A DNA stretch of 64,000 nucleotides, from positions 1,488,001 to 1,552,000 of the forward strand of contig OY764903.1 of assembly GCA_963668605.1 (NCBI GenBank), written 5' to 3'. Below the pieces are notes generated by a model. That model saw only the letters and a program-made list of their open reading frames with translations. It ran no database searches and was not told the DNA's origin. Shown one piece after another: positions 62,507 through 64,000 of the stretch. Both the position numbers and the translations under genes were made by a program. The stretch comes from G963668605 sp963668605. GTDB lineage: Bacteria > Acidobacteriota > Terriglobia > Bryobacterales > Bryobacteraceae. The stretch's first letter is position 1; every line of letters begins with the position of its first letter.

Positions 62507-63880
62507 CTACGATTCAAAATTGTATCCTTCTTCTCCGTGAAGGGCGAGGTCGATGCCGGAGGATTCCTCGCGTTCATCGACGCGCAGCGGCGTGAGGAAC
62601 TCCGTAAGTTTCAGCGCCACCAGCGTTCCCACGACGGCGAGGGCGATGCCAATAGCCGCTCCGGCGAGTTGATTCGCGACCTGTATCGCGTTGCCGTCAA
62701 CCAGGCCCAGCGGCGCATTCAGCGAGTTGTTGACAGCCCTGGTCGCGAATACGCCGGTCAGGACGCAGCCCATCAAACCGCCCACGCCATGCACGCCGAA
62801 CGCATCCAGGGAATCGTCATAACCGAATCTGTTCTTCACCACCGAGACCATGTAGTAACACACGGCGCCGGCCGCAAAGCCGATCAGCACGGCGCTAAAC
62901 GGCTGCACGAAGCCTGCGCCCTGCGTCACCGTTGCGAGTCCGGCAACCGCTCCGGAGATCGCACCGAGGGCGCTGGGCTTGCCGTTGCGAATCTTTTCGG
63001 TAAGCATCCAGGAGACCGCTCCGGCCGCCGACGCGAAGTGCGTGGCCACGAACGCGCTAGTCGCTAGCGCCGACGCTGCCAGCGCGCTTCCCGCATTGAA
63101 TCCGAACCAGCCTACCCACAGCAGGCACGCGCCTATGAAGCTGAGCACAAGATTGTGCGGCATCGTCGCCTCGTTCGGATAGCCCTTCCGCTTGCCAATA
63201 TAGATGGCGGTCACCAGTGCCGAGAACCCCGAGGTGATGTGAACCACTGTGCCGCCCGCAAAGTCGAGAACCGGGAATCGGCCGCCGAGGAAGGCATTCA
63301 GAAAACCGCCCTTTCCCCAAACCATGTGCGCCGCCGGGAAATAAACCAGGAACATCCAGAACACCGAGAACAGCACCATCGCATTGAACCGGACCCGCTC
63401 GGCAAACGCTCCGGCAATCAGCGCCGGAGTGATGATGGCGAACATCATCTGGTAAACCATGAAGGTCTGGTGTGGAATCGTAGGCGCATAGTCGGCGTTC
63501 GGAACGGCGCCGACCCCGTGCAGAAACAGATATTGGAAGCCGCCGATGAAAGGTGTGCCCTCGCTGAAAACCAGGCTATAGCCGCAGACCGCCCACAACA
63601 GCGTAACAACGGCCATCATCGCAAAGCTCTGCATCATCGTGCTGAGCACGTTTCGCTTCCGGACCAGGCCGCAATAAAACAGTGCGAGACCCGGACCGGT
63701 CATCATCAGCACCAACGCGGAACTGATCAGCATCCAGGCGTTGTCTCCGGCCGATTGCGAAGATTTTACAGCTAATCTTAGACTGGCAAGCTCAGCTTCG
63801 ACCCCTTGGGGCGCTTGCGCAAAAAGAGAGGAGGACAGCAAAAGCAGTCCCGAAGCGATCCGATACAACAACGTAGTCAC
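62507..63880 (-). CDS. amt: Ammonium transporter Amt with N-terminal signal peptide
   Basis: The protein has 457 residues if begun at GTG 63880; TTG 63871, with AGGTGA five bases before it, is equally good. A signal-peptide-like segment (IASGLLLLSSSLFAQ) and a short outside stretch precede the eleven-helix channel. Conserved twin histidines sit in GGTVVHITSGFSAL and LDAFGVHGVGGLMG, and FAIITPALIAGAFAERVRF and LLWVGWFGFNAGSAL are standard. It conducts ammonium across the inner membrane. Unlike the common glnK-amtB order, amt comes first. Confidence 0.95.
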   Translation of the reverse strand: MTTLLYRIASGLLLLSSSLFAQAPQGVEAELASLRLAVKSSQSAGDNAWMLISSALVLMMTGPGLALFYCGLVRKRNVLSTMMQSFAMMAVVTLLWAVCGYSLVFSEGTPFIGGFQYLFLHGVGAVPNADYAPTIPHQTFMVYQMMFAIITPALIAGAFAERVRFNAMVLFSVFWMFLVYFPAAHMVWGKGGFLNAFLGGRFPVLDFAGGTVVHITSGFSALVTAIYIGKRKGYPNEATMPHNLVLSFIGACLLWVGWFGFNAGSALAASALATSAFVATHFASAAGAVSWMLTEKIRNGKPSALGAISGAVAGLATVTQGAGFVQPFSAVLIGFAAGAVCYYMVSVVKNRFGYDDSLDAFGVHGVGGLMGCVLTGVFATRAVNNSLNAPLGLVDGNAIQVANQLAGAAIGIALAVVGTLVALKLTEFLTPLRVDEREESSGIDLALHGEEGYNFES

Positions 63881-64000
63881 CTCGACGTAGAGTCCGCGCG
63901 AACAACCTACACACTACGGCACGAGAGGTCACCGACGCCACAAGACTTTTGCATGAGGGCGATAGAAACTCCTTATAGGGGCAAACCCAGGCACACTTTC

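Noticed and set aside
61908..62540. 210-codon plus-strand frame across glnK
   Set aside because: It is antisense to a clear PII gene, and the non-overlapping part has no motif.
1..64000. CRISPR arrays, rRNA genes, complete tRNA genes and prophage structural genes
   Set aside because: I looked for regularly spaced repeats, rRNA-like blocks and phage proteins and found none.

Overview
The window reads as chromosomal DNA of an acidobacterium close to Solibacter/Bryobacter. Three things support this: Oar-type TonB-dependent receptors with an N-terminal carboxypeptidase-regulatory domain, a secreted protein ending in a domain that resembles the Solibacter-type C-terminal domain (TIGR03437-like), and many Tat-exported sulfatases, Gfo/Idh oxidoreductases and DUF1080 proteins. 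This assignment comes from recognising families by eye, not from a database search.

Layout. 1-1.5 kb: the start of a membrane (sensor-like) protein leaving the window, two small secreted proteins and a CcmH-like protein. 1.5-7.3 kb (minus strand): a plant-polysaccharide cluster with a TonB receptor that has lost its plug, a Tat-exported GH9 glucanase and a pectate lyase. 7.4-8.4 kb: a RelE/ParE-type toxin-antitoxin pair lying between a good dif-like Xer site and a decayed second copy. 8.4-17 kb: FecR/DUF6600 protein, YfhO-like membrane protein, ABC-F ATPase, an orphan lasso-peptide B2-like protease and a Solibacter-type secreted protein. 17-31.6 kb: a TIM-barrel epimerase plus Gfo/Idh pair, an isomerase-like protein, four Cys-type sulfatases (three translationally coupled), an SGNH hydrolase and a membrane-anchored winged-helix regulator. 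31.6-37.8 kb: a second, heavily decayed TonB receptor, a GH99-like protein and an intact TonB receptor. 37.8-43.4 kb: a tandemly duplicated Gfo/Idh gene beside DUF1080, with a DUF1080 fragment and a MITE-like insertion between the copies. 43.5-50 kb: secreted M48 and M16 peptidases and related proteins. 50-57.9 kb: Gfo/Idh-DUF1080 pair, bifunctional nuclease, miaB, TrpB2 and two secreted proteins. 58-64 kb: a small domain protein, a cheW-mcp pair, a dead IS630-family element and an amt-glnK operon.

How it fits together. Much of the window looks like an extracytoplasmic carbohydrate-harvesting region. TonB receptors import oligosaccharides, GH9/PL1/GH99-like enzymes cut backbones, sulfatases remove sulfate esters, and Tat-exported Gfo/Idh enzymes with DUF1080 proteins could break glycosides by the 3-keto route. 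Relics are frequent: two receptors with internal deletions, one IS630 relic, one MITE-like insertion, and three copies of a 30-bp palindromic-arm repeat. The most unusual signals are the dif-flanked toxin-antitoxin module, the duplication scar at 37.8-41.4 kb, and the split or shared module in the M16 peptidase operon.
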